Shown here: piece after piece, positions 16,863 through 25,674 of the stretch | How the letters are laid out: each line of letters starts with the position of its first letter | Numbering within the stretch: position 1 is the first letter of the stretch | Assembly (NCBI RefSeq): GCF_014655295.1 | Contig: NZ_BNBI01000006.1 | Span: 62,001-126,000 of the forward strand | Source: Streptomyces fumanus | GTDB lineage: Bacteria > Actinomycetota > Actinomycetes > Streptomycetales > Streptomycetaceae | Length of the DNA: 64,000 nt | Direction of reading: 5' to 3' | The notes under the pieces: model-generated | Seen by the model: only the letters and a program-made list of their open reading frames with translations | The model's database searches: none | What the model was told of the DNA's origin: nothing | Translations under genes and position numbers: made by a program

Positions 16863-18122
16863 TCAGGCGGCGCTGACCTCGGGCTCCGCGCGTACCGCCG
16901 GGTCCGCGACGGCGGGCTCCTCCGCGGGCAGCCGCCGCATCAGCGCCCCGTACCCGACCCCGGCCACCGTGCCGACCACCGCGCACATCCCCCACAGCCA
17001 GGCGGCGCCGAACCGGTCGATGACCAGCCCGGACACCAGCGGGGCGGTGAGCGAGGCGACCGACCAGGACATCGTGTACATGCCTTGGTACCGGCCGCGC
17101 CCGTGGGTGGGGGAGAGACGGACGACCAGCCCGGTCTGGGTCGGGGCGTTGACGATCTCCGCGAGCGTCCACACGCACACCGTGAGGGCGAACACCCCGA
17201 CCGACCCGGCGAACGCGGTCAGCCCGAACCCGTACCCGGCCAGCAGGGACGACACGACCAGCAGCCGCCGGGGATCCCGGTGCTCGATGAACCGCGTCAC
17301 CGGTATCTGCAGGACGACGATCAACACCCCGTTCACGGCGATCGCCATGCCGTAGTCCGCCGCGCTGAACCCCGCCTCGCCCATCGCCACCGGCAGCCCC
17401 ACCGACCCCTGCTGGAACACGAACGCCACCAGGAAGGACAGCCCCACCACGCTCATGAACCGCCCGTCCCGCAGCACGGTCCCCAGCGACACCGGCACCT
17501 CGTCCACCGCGCCCTTGCCCACCTCGCCCGGCCGCGACTCGGGCAGCTTCACGAACACCACGACCGCGCAGACCAGCGTCATCGCGGCCTCGATCAGGAA
17601 CCCGGCGAGATAGCTGAACTCGGCGATGAACCCGGCCCCCATGGACGACACGGCGAACCCGAGGTTGATCGCCCAGTAGTTCAGCGAGAACGCGCGGATA
17701 CGGTCCTCCGGCCGCACGATGTCGGCCATCATCGCCTGCACGGCCGGCCGGGAGGCGTTGGAGGCCATGCCCACCAGGAAGGCGACCGCGGCGATGGCGA
17801 CCGGGTCCGTCATGAACCCGAGCAGCGCCACCGACAAGGCGGTCGAGGTCTGCGCCACCAGCAGGGTGGGCCGCCGCCCCAGCCGGTCCGTCATCACCCC
17901 CGCGCCGAGCGAGGAGACCACCCCGCCGAGCCCGTGCAGCGCGGCGACCAGACCGGCGTACGAGGCGGAGTAGCCCCGGTCGAGGGTCAGGTACAGCGCC
18001 ATGAAGGTGGCGACGAACGCCCCGAGCCGGTTGACGAGCGTGCTCGTCCACAGCCACCAGAACTCCCGGGGCAGCCCGGAAACGGACTCCCGCACAGCAC
18101 GCCGCACCCCACCGACCGACAT
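16863..18122 (-). CDS. MFS transporter
   Basis: 419 residues, 12 predicted membrane helices. The MFS motif A is GVMTDRLGRRPTLL after helix 2, and the pattern FIEHRDPRRLLVV occupies the equivalent loop in the second half. It begins with a short cytoplasmic stretch and ends with an Ala/Glu tail. The overall type resembles drug-efflux MFS proteins, but no substrate can be assigned. ATG 18122 is the only plausible start. Confidence 0.88.
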   Translation of the reverse strand: MSVGGVRRAVRESVSGLPREFWWLWTSTLVNRLGAFVATFMALYLTLDRGYSASYAGLVAALHGLGGVVSSLGAGVMTDRLGRRPTLLVAQTSTALSVALLGFMTDPVAIAAVAFLVGMASNASRPAVQAMMADIVRPEDRIRAFSLNYWAINLGFAVSSMGAGFIAEFSYLAGFLIEAAMTLVCAVVVFVKLPESRPGEVGKGAVDEVPVSLGTVLRDGRFMSVVGLSFLVAFVFQQGSVGLPVAMGEAGFSAADYGMAIAVNGVLIVVLQIPVTRFIEHRDPRRLLVVSSLLAGYGFGLTAFAGSVGVFALTVCVWTLAEIVNAPTQTGLVVRLSPTHGRGRYQGMYTMSWSVASLTAPLVSGLVIDRFGAAWLWGMCAVVGTVAGVGYGALMRRLPAEEPAVADPAVRAEPEVSAA

Positions 18123-18273
18123 GGACTCCCCCGCACACGTAAGCGCCTAAACCATCAAGCGCACCTTACGCACGCCCCCTCCGCCGAAACCACTGGATTA
18201 ACACTTCCCGTCAACCGTCCGAGGGCCGGGCGAGGGGCGCGGCCCCCGGGCCGGTTCGATTACGCTCGGACCC

Positions 18274-19035
18274 ATGGCCGACGCACCGTACAAGCTGATC
18301 CTCCTCCGCCACGGCGAGAGCGAGTGGAACGAGAAGAACCTGTTCACCGGCTGGGTGGACGTCAACCTCACCGCGAAGGGCGAGAAGGAGGCGACCCGCG
18401 GCGGCGAGCTGCTCAAGGACGCCGGCCTGCTCCCCGACGTGGTCCACACCTCCCTCCAGAAGCGCGCGATCCGCACCGCGCAGCTCGCGCTGGAGTCCGC
18501 CGACCGCCTGTGGATCCCGGTCCACCGCTCCTGGCGCCTGAACGAGCGCCACTACGGTGCCCTCCAGGGCAAGGACAAGGCGCAGACCCTCGCGGAGTTC
18601 GGCGAGGAGCAGTTCATGCTGTGGCGCCGCTCCTACGACACCCCGCCGCCGGCGCTGGACCGCGACGCCGAGTACTCCCAGTTCTCCGACCCGCGCTACG
18701 CGACCCTCCCGCCGGAGCTGCGCCCCCAGACGGAGTGCCTGAAGGACGTCGTCGCGCGCATGCTCCCGTACTGGTTCGACGCCATCGTCCCCGACCTCCT
18801 CACCGGCCGCACGGTCCTCATCGCCGCCCACGGCAACTCCCTGCGCGCCCTGGTCAAGCACCTCGACGGCATCTCCGACGCCGACATCGCGGGCCTCAAC
18901 ATCCCCACGGGCATCCCCCTCTCCTACGAGCTGGACGCCGACTTCAAGCCGGTGACCCCCGGCGGCACCTACCTCGACCCGGACGCGGCAGCGGCAGCGA
19001 TCGAGGCGGTCAAGAACCAGGGCAAGAAGAAGTAG
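18274..19035 (+). CDS. gpmA: 2,3-bisphosphoglycerate-dependent phosphoglycerate mutase
   Basis: 253 residues. It interconverts 3- and 2-phosphoglycerate in glycolysis. The catalytic [20 protein letters not shown] contains the phosphohistidine; [13 protein letters not shown], and [18 protein letters not shown] with the second His, are present, and length is standard. ATG 18274 has a TACGCT-like -10 just 8 bp upstream, so the message may be nearly leaderless. Its last 18 coding bases and terminator are duplicated at 22185-22250, marking it as the integration site of the adjoining element. Confidence 0.97.
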   Translation: MADAPYKLILLRHGESEWNEKNLFTGWVDVNLTAKGEKEATRGGELLKDAGLLPDVVHTSLQKRAIRTAQLALESADRLWIPVHRSWRLNERHYGALQGKDKAQTLAEFGEEQFMLWRRSYDTPPPALDRDAEYSQFSDPRYATLPPELRPQTECLKDVVARMLPYWFDAIVPDLLTGRTVLIAAHGNSLRALVKHLDGISDADIAGLNIPTGIPLSYELDADFKPVTPGGTYLDPDAAAAAIEAVKNQGKKK

Positions 19036-19049
19036 GCCGGAACGAAGAA

Positions 19050-19087
19050 AGCCCCCTACCTGCGGTTTTTGCTGTCAGGAGGGGGCT
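19050..19087 (+). terminator. gpmA terminator
   Basis: AGCCCCCT (19050-19057) pairs with AGGGGGCT (19080-19087), followed by CTTCTGTGTG. The structure is shared with the duplicated copy near 22215-22250. Confidence 0.6.
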
Positions 19088-19123
19088 CTTCTGTGTGTTG
19101 GGGCCGTTTCTGGGCCGTCGGGC

Positions 19124-19291
19124 TCAGATGCGGCGGATGCTCACGCGGACCGCGACGAGGAACGCCGCAAAGGTGACAACGGGTACGTCAGCGCCGGACC
19201 GGACACCCAGCCAAGCGCCTCCGAGACCAATGAGCGGGGACGGCAGGGGGCGGAGGGTGAGGTCGATGCGGATGCCTCGGCGTGGCACCAT
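19124..19291 (-). CDS. Small membrane protein of integrative element
   Basis: 55 residues. Basic N terminus (MVPRRGIRIDLTLRPLPSPL) followed by one or two hydrophobic segments (IGLGGAWLGV, VPVVTFAAFLVAVRV). ATG 19291 has GGAG with a 6-nt spacer; earlier ATGs at 19303, 19312 and 19324 are in frame but poorly placed. Similar tiny membrane proteins occur on Streptomyces plasmids and integrative elements, where some aid intramycelial spread. Function here is not known. Confidence 0.5.
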   Translation of the reverse strand: MVPRRGIRIDLTLRPLPSPLIGLGGAWLGVRSGADVPVVTFAAFLVAVRVSIRRI

Positions 19292-19542
19292 GGCCTTCTC
19301 CATGTGGGTCATGCGTTGCTCCATCTCTAGGCAATAACCGATCCCATGGAAAGGAGAGGCCGCCCCGGTACGGGCGGCCTCTCCGGCATATCGGTGGCAG
19401 GACCCTACTTGCCCATGCGAGGGAATAACAAATCCGCAGCTAAAAGCGGGTGCCTTGGCGCTAACTCGCATACCAGCTTCTCCGGGTGGCCCCGCTAACG
19501 GTTGACGACCCTGGCAAGCGCTACCTTGTGCTACGCGTGCAA

Positions 19543-19685
19543 GAACCGTAGAACCGCGAAACCGTAGAACCGTAGAACCGCGAAACCGTAGAACCGTAGA
19601 ACCGCGAAACCGTAGAACCGTAGAACCGCGAAACCGTAGAACCGCGAAACCGTGGAACCGTACAACCGCGAGACCGTCGAACCGC
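19543..19685. repeat. 24-bp tandem repeat array
   Basis: Four exact copies of a 24-bp unit (19543-19566, 19567-19590, 19591-19614, 19615-19638) built from alternating gaaccgta and gaaccgcga motifs, followed by degenerate copies to about 19685. It lies in the non-coding stretch of the integrated element between the small membrane gene and int. Confidence 0.9.
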
Positions 19686-19747
19686 AGGGGCAGCTTCACC
19701 GGTCGAGCGGGCCGCTCACCAGATTGCCGATCTGGGGTTGCTGTATG

Positions 19748-19877
19748 TTTTGGCTTCGGGTGAGCTTTCACGGATGGTGTTTTCACTTTTGGGCGGCCGC
19801 GGTTTCGTGGAAGTTTTTGGTTTTCGGGGAGCTTTTACGGATGGTGTTTTCACCTCTGGACGTTCGCGGTTTCGTGG
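19748..19877. repeat. Direct repeat of about 65 bp next to int
   Basis: A segment centred on acggatggtgttttcac (19770) and ending in cggtttcgtgg recurs 67 bp further on (19837) with scattered mismatches. The second copy overlaps the last codons of int. Position close to int and relatively low GC suggest integrase arm-binding sites, but this is inference. Confidence 0.6.
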
Positions 19878-21098
19878 GAGATCGGCGAGCTAAGGGCGAA
19901 GGCAGAGGCCACAGCGTTACGGGTCCGTTCCTGGCTGGACGGCATGAGGTGCGCGTACACACGCAAGGTCAGGCCGGGATTCGCGTGGCCGAGGTACTCG
20001 GCGAGGGCCTTGATGTTCTCCCCGGCGTCCAGGAGCACCGAGGCGTAGAAGTGGCGGAGGGCGTGAATGCCGTTCTCGCGGGACTCGACGTACGACCCGC
20101 CCGGCTTCCGCTCGGGGATCACGCCAGCCGAGGCGAGGGCCCGCTTCCAGACTTTCTCGTTGAGCGACGTACGCCAGACGTGCCCGCCGCGCGGCCCGGT
20201 GAAGATCAGTGGCTTGGTCACCGGAGGCCCGTCAGCCACCTTCCACGGCAAGGTGATCTCGACCGGCGGGAACCGCTTCATGTGGGCGCGGAGGGCGTCA
20301 GCGACCGGGCCGGGGAGCGGTACGTCCCGGAGCTTGCCTCCCTTCGGCGGGGCGAAGACCGGCTTACTGCGGCTCAGCTTGAGCTGCTGGACCAGGTGCA
20401 GGGTGTCCGACTCGGAGTCGATCGCGTCGATGGCCACGCCCAGGATCTCCCCTTGCCGAAGGCCGCAGCCGCCACCCAGGTCGACCATGGCTCGGGCATG
20501 CCGGCCCGGACGGCGAAGACCCGTTCCGGCGTCCAGGGCACGACGCGCTTGTTGTCCACAGTTGGTGGACGGACCGAGCGAGCGGCGCACGGATTCCGGG
20601 GAAGGCGCCCGTCGTCCACGGCCGCGCTCAGGGCGGCACGCACGTTGGAGTAGATGGTCCGGGCATACGAGCCACGGACGCCGTTCTCCTGGAGCTGCTG
20701 CACCCAATCGCGGATGTGAGCGGGCTGGAAGGAGCCGAGCGGACGCGACCCCAGGTAGGGGTAGGCGTGCAACCGAGCTGCGACTCCAACGAAGCCTGCG
20801 TGTTCGGGTCCGGAGCGTGGGCCACCCACTTCTCGGCGTACTGCTGGAAGGTGATCCGGGCCGCGCGCGGGTCGATGTACTGCCCCCGCGCCATGTCCGC
20901 CTCGGTCTGCGAGAGCCACTGTTCGGCAAGCCGCTTCTGCCGGTCGGGGAAGCCCTTGGACTTCTCGGTGCCGTCCGGACCCACGTAGCGGGCGCGGTAG
21001 CGCATGCCCGTGCCGTAGCGCTCGGTCCTGACCTTGCGGGGCTTGCCGTCCGGCCCCTTCTCTTCCTTGTACCAGCGGTCTTGGATGTGTCCGGCCAT
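19850..21098 (-). pseudogene. int: Tyrosine recombinase (integrase), frameshifted
   Basis: Three frames read in succession make one integrase. The N-terminal part runs from ATG 21098 (MAGHIQDRWYKEEKGPDGKP) to about 20775. The middle SAM-like core-binding part (RLHAYPYLGSRPLGSFQPAH onward) runs to about 20480. The catalytic domain runs to the stop at 19850 and has GCGLRQGEILG with the first Arg, GIHALRHFYASVLLDAGENI with the His-x-x-Arg box, and EYLGHANPGLTLRVYAHL with the second His and the nucleophilic Tyr. Each junction needs a single-base change. The catalytic residues survive, so damage is recent or a sequencing artefact. ATGA overlap with xis. Confidence 0.75.
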
Positions 21099-21330
21099 CA
21101 GGCAGCGGCCCCCGTGATCTGGGACTCGACCCAGGCGCGTACGTCGTCCGGGTCGAAGCGCAGGTGCTGGCCGATCCGGAAACCACGCGGACCGGTGCCC
21201 TTGCGGCGCCACTGGTAGACCGTCTCGACGCTAGGCAGCTCGAACATCTCCACCAGGTCGTCAGGAGTCAGGACCGCGTGGGCAGGGGGCGCGGTGGGGC
21301 TTCCGCCAGTGTGTTGCGTCGGTTAGCCAC
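21098..21330 (-). pseudogene. xis: Excisionase-like HTH protein, frameshifted
   Basis: The C-terminal frame encodes a MerR-like excisionase fold: VLTPDDLVEMFELPSVETVY, QWRRKGTGPRGFRIGQHLRF, DPDDVRAWVESQ. The expected start, GTG 21330 (VANRRNTLAEAPP), is in a different frame, so a single-base loss near 21275-21300 breaks the gene. The stop overlaps the int start (ATGA), and the start overlaps the stop of the upstream remnant by 8 bp, the tight packing typical of rep-xis-int operons. Confidence 0.6.
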
Positions 21331-21440
21331 GGGTGGGTTCTCCTTCCGTTCCGGGGGCGGGTTCGAGGGATGCGGCAAGCCAGGCTTCGGTGTCGGTCAG
21401 GCCGGTGCCGGCGAAGGCCCAGTGGGCGAGGACTTGCGCT
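21323..21440 (-). pseudogene. 3' remnant of an upstream element gene, possibly replication initiator
   Basis: A minus-strand frame ending at TAA 21323 reads AAQVLAHWAFAGTGLTDTEA then WLAASLEPAPG. The pattern resembles the C termini of RepSA-like initiators that precede xis in pSAM2-type elements. Sequence upstream is replaced by the oppositely oriented IS110 fragment from about 21431. The identity is a guess from context; the tail itself is clear. Confidence 0.4.
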
Positions 21441-22003
21441 GCTGACGGCTCACCGGCCAGACCTGGTCGCCGACCGGGTGCGTATGACCAATCGGCTCCG
21501 TGACGTGCTGACCGGCGTCTTCCCTGCCCTGGAGCGCTCCTTCGACTACTCGGATCACAAAGGGGGCGCTGGTGCTGCTGAGCGGCTATCAGACACCGGC
21601 CTCGATCCGCCGCCGCGGCCGGGCCCGGCTGACAGCTTGGCTGGCGGCTCGCAGCGTGCGGGGCGCCGACGCGGTGGCGACTACCGCGCTGGAAGCCGCT
21701 CAGGCCCAGCAGACCGCTCTCCCCGGCGAGGAGATCGCTGCCCAGATCGTCGCCGACCTGGCAACCCAGATCCTTGCTCTGGACGAACGGCTCAAGCGAA
21801 TCGACCGGCAGATCCGCGACACCTTCCGCCGCCACCCACAAGCGGAGATCATCGAGTCAATGCCCGGTCTGGGCCCGATACTCGGCGCCGCATTCGTGGC
21901 GGCCAGGGACCTGGCGGCCTACGCCGATGCCGGCCATCTCGCTTCCGCGGCCGGGCTCGTCCCCGTGCCCCGCGACTCGGGCCGCGCCCGCCGTCGTGGC
22001 TGA
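21431..22003 (+). pseudogene. IS110-family transposase fragment
   Basis: The fragment reads LLTAHRPDLVADRVRMTNRL, then FPALERSFDY, then after a +1 shift in the G run near 21561 continues LLSGYQTPASIRRRGRARL and IIESMPGLGPILGAAFVAAR, the Transposase_20 C-terminal domain of IS110 elements, ending LASAAGLVPVPRDSGR. The N-terminal DEDD catalytic domain and the extreme C terminus are missing. No IS ends are recognisable. It truncates the possible rep gene, so it may have inactivated the element. Confidence 0.75.
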
Positions 22004-22280
22004 CTGTCGTCGGCTGGGGTCAGACGGGGCGCATTGAGGGTGCCGGCCTCAGTCGAGTGCAGCGAGGCTGGGCCGTCTCTTGGCCGTCCGAGGTCGCTCA
22101 ACAGCAGCCAATGACGACCACCAGGCGCACGATCCCACAACCCTGACTAGCGAAAACCCGGCTCACCAAGATCCCCGGCAAGACCCAGGGCAAGAAGAAG
22201 TAAGTCCCACTGTTCAAGCCCCCTGCCTGCGGTGTCTCTGCGGGGAGAGGGCTTGTGCGTACCGGGGGCCTACGGAGGCG
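22004..22280. other. Non-coding right end of integrated element with duplicated gpmA tail (attR)
   Basis: No gene is supported. Bases 22185-22202 repeat the last coding bases of gpmA, followed by TAAG instead of TAGG and, at 22215-22250, a copy of the gpmA terminator region. This marks the right junction of the element. Confidence 0.6.
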
Positions 22281-22778
22281 TCACTCGGCGCTTCGACGGG
22301 CTGCCCCGGTGGGCCAGACGACGTCCACGGGAAAGCCCGCGGCCTGTGCTTCGAGCACGGTGTCCGCAGTGCCGCCGCCCTTTCCGCTGGGCGGCTTGCC
22401 GTCCCATACGGCCACGAGCCGGTCGGCACGCTGGAGGAGTACGGCGTTGGCGGCCTCGTAGGCATGGCGGTCGGCGGTGTCGTTGGGGAGGACGAGGACC
22501 TCGTCGGCCGCTTCGGCGAGCCGGTCGAAAAGGGCCGCGTGGTCGGGTTTGACCTTCGTACGCCGGTAGTCACGTGAGGGGACGACGACCGTGAGCCGTC
22601 CGCCGGCGGCGAGGACGGCCTCGGAGAACAGGGAGTCGGCGCCCTTGGCGATGCAGGAGACCCCGACGAGGTCACCGCCGTCGGCGTACGGCTTGAGCAG
22701 GTCGTCCAGCGCGGCACGAACCAAGGGGACGGTGTCCTCGGTCAGGTCCATGTGGCCGGTCACCGCGATGGTCGTCAC
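22281..22778 (-). CDS. SLOG/DprA-like Rossmann protein
   Basis: 165 residues. TIAVTGHMDL at the N terminus, GDLVGVSCIAKGADSLFSEA with the glycine-rich loop and conserved Asp, LTVVVPSRDYR, VLVLPNDTADRHAYEAANAV and RADRLVAVWDGKPPSGKGGG are the successive strand-loop units of a SLOG (SMF/DprA-LOG) nucleotide-binding fold. SLOG proteins bind or process nucleotides, and some sense nucleotide second messengers in defence systems; this single-domain form has no fused effector. It starts at GTG 22778 and follows the XRE/TPR gene by 18 bp on the same strand, so both are probably one transcript. Confidence 0.65.
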   Translation of the reverse strand: MTTIAVTGHMDLTEDTVPLVRAALDDLLKPYADGGDLVGVSCIAKGADSLFSEAVLAAGGRLTVVVPSRDYRRTKVKPDHAALFDRLAEAADEVLVLPNDTADRHAYEAANAVLLQRADRLVAVWDGKPPSGKGGGTADTVLEAQAAGFPVDVVWPTGAARRSAE

Positions 22779-22796
22779 GGTCGTCGCTCCCCTCGC

Positions 22797-24251
22797 TCAG
22801 GCCGACAGCAGGTCGCGGATCCTATCGCGGGCCTCGCGCACGGGCCGGGCGGCTCCATGGCCCACGGTGTACGGGTACAACTCCCCGAGCTGGGCCCGGA
22901 CCCGACTGGATCGAGTCGCCCGAGCCGCGTCCACCGCGAGATGGGTCTCCGCCACCGCACCGGTCAGGTCTCCGAGCAGGAAGTGGCACTGAGCGAGACC
23001 GATTCGGTCGAGGGCGTGGCTGCGGCCGGCCTCGGGGCCTCGGAATGAGAGCGCGTGGCGGATCTCGTGGGCCGCCGTCTCCGCGTACCGCTTGGGCTCC
23101 TGACGGGCGAGTTCCAGCAGCCGTCCGCCGGTGGTTCCGGCCAGCTCGGCCTCATCGAAGTAGCCGATCCAGTACGGCTCTTCGTCGTCCTGGATGTCGT
23201 GGAGGGCCTCGGTGGCCTGGGCGGTGGCGCGCTGGAAGGCGGCGATACGGCCCATCGCCGCGTACGCCCACGCCTCTCGGGTATGGAGCATGGCACGCGC
23301 TTTAGGACCGGCGACATGACGAGCGCCATCTTGTGCGAGACGGACGAGTTCCAGGGCGTCTTGAGGCTGGTCGCGGTAGAGCATCTGACGGGCCATACCC
23401 GCGAGCACGTTGGCCCCGAAGAGCATGTCACCGCCGGCGTGCGAGGCGCGCAGGGCGAGGAGGTAGTAGTCCTGCGCCCGTCGCTGAAGTCCCGTGTCCC
23501 AGGCCATGGTGGCCGCTGTCCCGGCGAGTTGGGCCATGACCTGGTACAGCCGCTGTTCCACTCGGGAAGCCTGGTGTTCCTTGAGACAGGCGGCGACCTC
23601 GCTGAGCTGGCCCAGGACAGCTTTGCGCCGCAGACCACCGCCGTACCGGTGATCCCACGCGCGGAACGCACGAGCCGTGGATTCCAGTTCCTCGATCTCC
23701 CTTATGCCGATACGACCCCTGCGGTGTGACCGGACGCCGTCGGCAACAGGCTGGAGCCAGCCTTCCAAGGGGTCGAGCAGCGCGGCGCCGGTGATGGCCG
23801 CACCCGCCAAGGCACGGGTTGCGGCACGTCGGTCCATCACGAGATCGCTCCTCGTCAGGTCTGCGGCCAGGTCCACAGCGGTATCCCCCCGCCACGGAAT
23901 CCCGTCGGCCTCCGGTTTCTGCTCCGCTCTAATCTGTGTCGGTACCTGCTCCTGGGCTGATGGGCTCTCCCACGGCCGCGGGGCGAGCCCGAGGAGGTGG
24001 CCGGGGATTCGGAGCCCGTCCGCGATCCGGCAGACGACCTCGAAGCTGGTGACCTGCTGCCGGCCGCCGATGACTGCCGAGACCTTGCCCGGGGTGAGCC
24101 GGCACGCGGAAGCGATCCGGTTCTGTGACAGCCCGCCGTACTTCTTGAACAGGCTGAACACGGCAGCGAAGTCGTGCTCGGACAGGGCCCGCCGGACATC
24201 CTCGCGTTCGAGGAGTTCGACTTCGGGCGAGCCGGGGGTGATGGCGTCCAT
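22797..24251 (-). CDS. XRE regulator with TPR-like C-terminal domain
   Basis: 484 residues. The N-terminal helix-turn-helix lies at about 30-85 (GGLSQNRIASACRLTPGKVS, AVIGGRQQVTSFEVVCRIAD). A short Ala-rich hydrophobic stretch (ATRALAGAAITGAALLDPLE) joins it to about 280 residues of helical repeats with TPR-like spacing, such as QRRAQDYYLLALRASHAGGD and RSHALDRIGLAQCHFLLGDL. This architecture is common in Streptomyces beside SLOG or nucleotide-related genes and resembles peptide- or ligand-sensing regulators. It is divergent from the hypothetical gene at 24448, with a 196-bp promoter gap. Confidence 0.8.
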   Translation of the reverse strand: MDAITPGSPEVELLEREDVRRALSEHDFAAVFSLFKKYGGLSQNRIASACRLTPGKVSAVIGGRQQVTSFEVVCRIADGLRIPGHLLGLAPRPWESPSAQEQVPTQIRAEQKPEADGIPWRGDTAVDLAADLTRSDLVMDRRAATRALAGAAITGAALLDPLEGWLQPVADGVRSHRRGRIGIREIEELESTARAFRAWDHRYGGGLRRKAVLGQLSEVAACLKEHQASRVEQRLYQVMAQLAGTAATMAWDTGLQRRAQDYYLLALRASHAGGDMLFGANVLAGMARQMLYRDQPQDALELVRLAQDGARHVAGPKARAMLHTREAWAYAAMGRIAAFQRATAQATEALHDIQDDEEPYWIGYFDEAELAGTTGGRLLELARQEPKRYAETAAHEIRHALSFRGPEAGRSHALDRIGLAQCHFLLGDLTGAVAETHLAVDAARATRSSRVRAQLGELYPYTVGHGAARPVREARDRIRDLLSA

Positions 24252-24447
24252 GGAACCGACTTCCGGTGGGATCGTAGGCGCGATCAAACCTCTTACGAAG
24301 CGGGGAACGAGTGTATTCCCGCCTCGGTAACCCCTGCCGGTCATACCGCACTTGTCGTTGTCTCGAAACGCTTGGTGCATCCCCGGACCTCGTGGCGATC
24401 GTTCGCTCGCTCGGTCCGGCGGTTTCCCCAGGTGGACGGAGACAACC

Positions 24448-25258
24448 ATGACCACATATCACTCGCCCCGGCGCCCCCGACCCCCAGGCCCGCTGGACCC
24501 GGTACCTGAACGAGCCGACGCTCCTCCCCGCCGGTCAGGACTGGGATGCCATCCGGATCAGGGCCGCCGTAGGCACACGAGCAATGCGGCACCTGGAACT
24601 CTGCGGCGTCCCTGTGGGGCCAGTCCTGCACGACCGGGGCAATGATCACCTGTACTTCCTCACTCCGCCCGGCACCGCACGCGCATGGCAACGGGAGCAC
24701 ACACACGCGCTCGGATCCGGATCATGGGTGGTGCTGGCCCCGCCGGGCTGGACCGGCGATCTGCTGCACTGGCTGACCGACCCGGCCGACGGCCCGGCGC
24801 ACACGGCACCAGACCATCTCGCCCAGGCCCTCACCGTCGTCACCGCGCAGCCGCACTCGGACGCAAGTACCTCGGCGCTGAGGACACCCCCGCAGTGGGG
24901 TTTCTGGTGCGAGTGCTGGACGGAAAACCTGACCGAGCAGGGCCCGCCGGCACTGGTGGCATCGTTCGACGCCTACTCCGCTCCGCAGGCGGACCGATGG
25001 GTATCGGTCGCCCTCCGCACGATTTCCCCTGCGCTGGACTCGGACGCATCCACCCAAGCGTGGGAGTGGATGTACGACGGGCGTATCGACACCCGACGAG
25101 CCCTGCTGCGCGCCGAGTCCTGCACGGTGTCCCTGACCCACGCCGACACCCGCATCACCTGGACGATCCGACCCGTACTGTTCCTGCCACTCGCGCACCG
25201 CCAAGGCGGCGAACTCCCCGGCTGCGCTTACGAGTTCAAACCCCCCTCGGCTGAGTGA
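24448..25258 (+). pseudogene. Hypothetical protein gene with apparent 5' frameshift
   Basis: From ATG 24448 the product begins MTTYHSPRR. The long coding frame (RWTRYLNEPTLLPAGQDWDA, MRHLELCGVPVGPVLHDRGN, TARAWQREHTHALGSGSWVV, APPGWTGDLLHWLTDPADGP) is in another register. Removing one C from the CCCC at 24466-24469 joins them as HSPGAPDPQARWTRYLNEP and gives about 269 residues. If the base is real, only the internal ATG 24584 (224 residues) could be used. Proteins with this bifunctional DNA primase/polymerase-like start are common next to XRE/TPR regulators, but I cannot assign a function. Confidence 0.5.
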
Positions 25259-25674
25259 GCTACAACTTTCGCTACGGGTTGAAGACAACCGCCGCTCACA
25301 GCGTGGCGCGTGCGGCCGTTGCTCGGGCCTGCGCCCTGTCTCCGCCCCGCTCCAGCCCGACCGCCGGCTGCCGCCTACGGCACGGGTTGATGGATAACGA
25401 ACCCGCGATGCGGGAAAACGGTACGCGAGTGCGGCTAGAGACGATGCTTGCGGCGGGGGCGCTCAAGCTCCGAGAGGGAGGGAGGGGCGTACGTGGGTGC
25501 CAGCCGGTCGGAGGCCCTTATCCCGTCTGCCGTCGATCCCGGCAGAGCCAAGCGCACACGGCGCCGGGCGTCCAGGTCGTTCGTACAGCGACAAACGCGG
25601 GTACGTCTTCCTCGGCACCGCCACAGCAGCAGCCCCGCATCATCTGGCTGCGAACTTGATTGGCCGGACAAGTC
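25259..25674. other. Intergenic, no recognisable feature
   Basis: 416 bp between the hypothetical gene and the deaminase-like gene. Short overlapping ORFs on both strands lack family patterns or ribosome sites. GC content is high here and falls abruptly once the deaminase-like operon begins, so a recombination boundary probably lies near 25670. Confidence 0.5.

Larger units (their letters stand above)
16187..16879. repeat. 23-bp direct repeats bracketing the MazG-like gene
   Basis: GCACTCTCAGGCGGCGCTGA-CCT at 16187-16209 recurs at 16857-16879 with one mismatch. The right copy contains the true stop codon of the MFS gene (SAA-stop), so the left copy is an orphan piece of that 3' end. Just left of each repeat is related sequence: the DUF2000 3' end, and a degenerate copy of it, 35 of 46 bases identical. 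The intervening about 670 bp carries the MazG-like gene. Confidence 0.7.
19017..22250. mobile_element. Decayed integrative element at the gpmA 3' end
   Basis: CCAGGGCAAGAAGAAGTA at 19017-19034 (gpmA 3' end) is repeated exactly at 22185-22202, and the downstream terminator motif AGCCCCCTNCCTGCGGT also recurs. Between them lie a small membrane protein gene, two repeat arrays, frameshifted int and xis, a possible replication-gene tail and an IS110 fragment. The order rep-xis-int matches pSAM2-type actinomycete integrative elements. The left copy is the intact host gene end (attL); the right one is the displaced copy (attR). Confidence 0.7.

Noticed and set aside
19545..19685. Possible CRISPR array
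   Set aside because: The 24-bp units are contiguous with no unique spacers, and no cas genes are present.
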